A stretch of DNA of 64,000 nucleotides. It comes from Zooshikella sp050749885 (GTDB lineage: Bacteria > Pseudomonadota > Gammaproteobacteria > Pseudomonadales > Zooshikellaceae). A program made the position numbers and the translations under genes. Under the pieces are notes generated by a model. That model made no database searches, was not told the origin of the DNA, and saw nothing but the letters and a program-made list of their open reading frames with translations. The stretch spans positions 124,001-188,000 of the forward strand of contig NZ_JBOIUB010000009.1 in the NCBI RefSeq assembly GCF_050749885.1. The letters run 5' to 3'. Of this stretch, positions 61,483-64,000 are shown piece by piece; the stretch's first letter is position 1, and every line of letters starts with the position of its first letter.

Positions 61483-62517
61483 ATGGATATCACTGAGTTG
61501 TTGGCATTTAGTGCAAAACAGGGTGCATCAGACCTTCATATTTCTGCAGGATTGCCTCCTATGATTAGGATTGATGGCGATGTTCGTCGCATCAATCTCC
61601 CACCCATGGAGCATAAAACAGTCCATGGTTTGATTTACGATATTATGAATGATAAGCAACGCCGTGATTATGAAGAGTTTATGGAAACAGACTTTTCATT
61701 TGAGGTGCCAGGTGTTGCTCGTTTCAGGGTTAACGCATTTAACCAGAACCGTGGTGCAGGTGCAGTATTTCGGACCATTCCTTCTAAAGTGCTCACTATG
61801 GAAGAGTTGGGCATGGGACAAACATTTAAAAATGTCTGCGCCATTCCTCGAGGAATTGTACTGGTAACGGGACCAACCGGTTCCGGTAAGAGTACAACTC
61901 TTGCGGCTATGTTGGACTACATTAATGAACATCGTTATGAGCACATTTTGACCATTGAGGACCCGATTGAGTTTGTCCATGAGTCAAAAAAATGCTTGGT
62001 TAACCAGCGGGAAGTTCATCGAGACACATTAGGCTTTGCTGAAGCCTTGCGTTCAGCGTTGCGGGAAGACCCGGATATTATACTGGTCGGTGAAATGCGG
62101 GACTTGGAGACTATCCGCTTAGCCCTGACAGCAGCTGAAACAGGTCACTTAGTATTTGGGACCTTGCATACTACCTCAGCAGCAAAAACCATTGACCGGG
62201 TGGTTGATGTATTCCCTGCTCAAGAAAAATCGATGGTTCGTTCTATGTTGTCTGAGTCACTGCAGGCTGTTATCTCTCAAACGCTGTTAAAACGAATTGG
62301 TGGTGGTCGTATTGCTGCCCATGAAATCATGATTGGTACACCCGCTATTCGAAATCTGATTCGTGAGGACAAGATAGCTCAGATGTACTCAGCGATTCAA
62401 ACGGGTGCCAGTGTGGGGATGCAAACACTGGATCAATGTCTTAAAGACTTGCTGCAACGTGGCCTGATTTCCAGAGAATCAGCCAAAGAAAAAGCCAAAA
62501 TACCTGAGAACTTTTAA
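61483..62517 (+). CDS. pilT: twitching motility retraction ATPase PilT
   Basis: Encodes 344 residues, full length. SDLHISAG start region, Walker A GPTGSGKSTT, Asp box TIEDPIEFVHE, Walker B DPDIILVGEMRD, His box AETGHLVFGTLHT and the PilT-specific AIRNLIRE motif near residue 288. It depolymerises type IV pili at the inner membrane, pulling the cell forward. Divergent from yggS and followed 48 nt later by pilU, the classic arrangement. Confidence 0.97.
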   Translation: MDITELLAFSAKQGASDLHISAGLPPMIRIDGDVRRINLPPMEHKTVHGLIYDIMNDKQRRDYEEFMETDFSFEVPGVARFRVNAFNQNRGAGAVFRTIPSKVLTMEELGMGQTFKNVCAIPRGIVLVTGPTGSGKSTTLAAMLDYINEHRYEHILTIEDPIEFVHESKKCLVNQREVHRDTLGFAEALRSALREDPDIILVGEMRDLETIRLALTAAETGHLVFGTLHTTSAAKTIDRVVDVFPAQEKSMVRSMLSESLQAVISQTLLKRIGGGRIAAHEIMIGTPAIRNLIREDKIAQMYSAIQTGASVGMQTLDQCLKDLLQRGLISRESAKEKAKIPENF

Positions 62518-62565
62518 AGGAGTTTTCGCTATTGATTTTTCAGCATTTTCATTGGAGTTGGTTTT

Positions 62566-63708
62566 ATGGAATTTGAGAAGTTATTACGCGTGATGGTGGA
62601 AAAAGCGGCTTCTGACTTATTTATTACTGCGGGTATACCACCCAGTATTAAAGTTCATGGCCGTATTGTACCTGTTACCAAAACAGCAATGTCTCCCGAA
62701 AAAACCAGAGAAACTGTTTTGGGGGTAATGAATGAAAAGCAGCAACAGGAATTTTTAGAAAATCATGAATGTAATTTTGCTATAAGCGCACGAGGGATTG
62801 GCCGCTTTCGGGCAAGCGCCTTTTATCAACGTAACCTTGTTGGCATGGTGTTGCGGCGTATTGAAACAAATATTCCAAAAGTGGATGATCTGGGCCTTCC
62901 TGATGTGATTAAAGACTTAGCCATGGCTAAGCGCGGATTAATCATTTTTGTGGGTGCTACAGGAACGGGTAAGTCAACCTCATTGGCTTCTATGATTGGT
63001 CACAGAAATGCCAATAGTACTGGGCACATAATCAGTATTGAGGATCCTATCGAGTACATTCATCAACATCGTGGTTGTATTATTTCTCAACGCGAAGTGG
63101 GCCTTGATACCGATAGTTTTGAAATAGCATTGAAAAACACACTACGCCAGGCACCCGATGTCATTATGATTGGTGAGGTTCGAAGCCGAGAAACCATGGA
63201 GTATGCTGTTGCCTTTGCTGAAACGGGACACTTGTGTCTTGCTACTTTGCACGCAAATAATGCTAACCAGGCTCTGGACCGGATTATTCACTTTTTCCCT
63301 GCTGATCGGCACGGGCAGATTTGGATGGATTTATCGTTAAACCTACGTGCAATTATTGCACAACAATTGGTGCCTACACCGGATGGAAAAGGGCGGCGTG
63401 CAGTTGTTGAGGTATTACTCAACACCCCATTAGCCTCAGATATTATTCGAAAAGGTGCCGTTCATGAATTAAAACCGTTAATGACTAAGTCAACTGAACT
63501 GGGTATGCAGACATTTGACCAAGCACTGTATAGTTTGTATGTGCATGGTGAAATAACTTATGAAGATGCACTAGCACATGCTGACTCACCCAATGATTTA
63601 CGTTTAATGATTAAACTGGGGTCAGAAACAGACTCTGAACACCTGAATAGTGTTGCTGGTGGCCTTAGTATTCAAGAAGAAGATACGGATAGACAGCGCC
63701 TGTTTTAG
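62566..63708 (+). CDS. pilU: PilT-dependent accessory retraction ATPase PilU
   Basis: Encodes 380 residues. Walker A GATGTGKSTS, SIEDPIEYIHQHRGC, Walker B APDVIMIGEVRS and His box AETGHLCLATLHANN; an acidic C-terminal tail is typical of PilU. It supports PilT in forceful retraction. GGAG lies 8 nt before the ATG. Together with the GspE-like gene at 19019 and the receiver-like gene at 47540 it shows a pilus-related theme, but the pilus structural genes are not in this window. Confidence 0.95.
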   Translation: MEFEKLLRVMVEKAASDLFITAGIPPSIKVHGRIVPVTKTAMSPEKTRETVLGVMNEKQQQEFLENHECNFAISARGIGRFRASAFYQRNLVGMVLRRIETNIPKVDDLGLPDVIKDLAMAKRGLIIFVGATGTGKSTSLASMIGHRNANSTGHIISIEDPIEYIHQHRGCIISQREVGLDTDSFEIALKNTLRQAPDVIMIGEVRSRETMEYAVAFAETGHLCLATLHANNANQALDRIIHFFPADRHGQIWMDLSLNLRAIIAQQLVPTPDGKGRRAVVEVLLNTPLASDIIRKGAVHELKPLMTKSTELGMQTFDQALYSLYVHGEITYEDALAHADSPNDLRLMIKLGSETDSEHLNSVAGGLSIQEEDTDRQRLF

Positions 63709-63781
63709 CTAGAAGAAAGGAATAGCTTGTTCAATAATTATCATTAGATGAATAAAAGCCCGTGATTTTGTAAGTGCTGGT

Positions 63782-64000
63782 TTAGATAGGATGCAGAGCC
63801 AGCCAGGTCTCAAGAATAAGCTGTGCAGCAAGACTATCTATAGGCTTTGAAGCATAATCTCCCTTATGTCCTAGCTCAGCAGCATACTGCTTTGCTTCGA
63901 AACTGCTCAGTCGCTCATCCATAGGAAACCAAGGTTTATTGAAGCGGCCGTGAAGTCGGTTACCAAACTTTCTTGCTCTTCGGCTCATTTCGCTCTCTGT
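63782..64000 (-). CDS. ruvX: RuvX/YqgF Holliday junction resolvase-like, 5' end beyond right edge
   Basis: The last 72 codons of a gene that continues past the right edge. TESEMSRRARKFGNRLHGRF, MDERLSSFEAKQY and IDSLAAQLILETWL line up with the C-terminal half of E. coli YqgF (ARKFANRIHGRF, DERLSTVEAR, DSASAVIILE). The DER motif and final Asp belong to the RNase H-fold active site. RuvX acts in pre-16S rRNA 5' end maturation. The ATG at 63988 is internal. Confidence 0.88.
   Translation of the reverse strand, partial: TESEMSRRARKFGNRLHGRFNKPWFPMDERLSSFEAKQYAAELGHKGDYASKPIDSLAAQLILETWLALHPI

Overview
The window is chromosomal DNA of an AT-rich gammaproteobacterium. The right end carries the block pilU-pilT / yggS-proC-yggT / metX-metW-DUF4426-rdgB-hemW-DUF3392, with ruvX at the edge. 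As far as I recall this is the order seen in Pseudomonas aeruginosa (around PA0385-PA0404) and its relatives in Pseudomonadales/Oceanospirillales. Low GC, many orphan periplasmic binding proteins and a giant YD-repeat gene suggest a marine, Zooshikella/Spartinivicinus-like lineage; that placement is inference.

Layout. (1) 1-16550, minus strand: one open reading frame of more than 5500 codons, the start and body of a giant RHS/YD-repeat protein whose C-terminal (possibly toxin) end lies beyond the left edge. A perfect hairpin sits just upstream of its ribosome binding site. (2) 16763-18440, minus: a pair of small genes (coiled-coil and zinc-ribbon) and a three-part Mut7-C RNase-like protein. 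(3) 18441-22208: a MITE-like palindromic element, an orphan GspE/PilB-type ATPase and a secreted GH114-type glycosidase. (4) 22497-28969, plus: ethanolamine permease, then glutamine-synthetase-like ligase, aldehyde dehydrogenase, iron alcohol dehydrogenase and class I glutamine amidotransferase. Together these make a plausible B12-independent route from ethanolamine to glycine through gamma-glutamylated intermediates. MITE-like repeats lie between permease and ligase. (5) 29108-41671: secreted and envelope proteins (three orphan periplasmic binding proteins, a lipoprotein, a trypsin-like protease, a possible zinc metallopeptidase, an MscS-type channel) plus an RtcB-like ligase, PhnP and endonuclease V. 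(6) 42342-45020: serine transporter and serine dehydratase (sdaC-sdaA) behind a structured leader. (7) 45332-51505: small membrane protein, YnbA-like phosphatidyltransferase, e(P4)-type acid phosphatase, a receiver-like protein, threonine dehydrogenase and an unknown secreted protein. (8) 51672-64000: the conserved housekeeping block, with a dynamin-like GTPase between metX and yggT.

How the genes fit together. Several units meet at glycine and serine: glutamylated ethanolamine would give glycine, Tdh starts threonine breakdown to glycine, and SdaC/SdaA import and deaminate serine to pyruvate. PilT and PilU are the twitching retraction motors. MetX/MetW serve methionine synthesis, ProC proline synthesis, YggS PLP homeostasis, and RdgB, Nfi and RuvX nucleotide or DNA quality. 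I saw no tRNA, rRNA, CRISPR array or intact insertion sequence. All calls were made by eye from translations and motifs; no database search was run.
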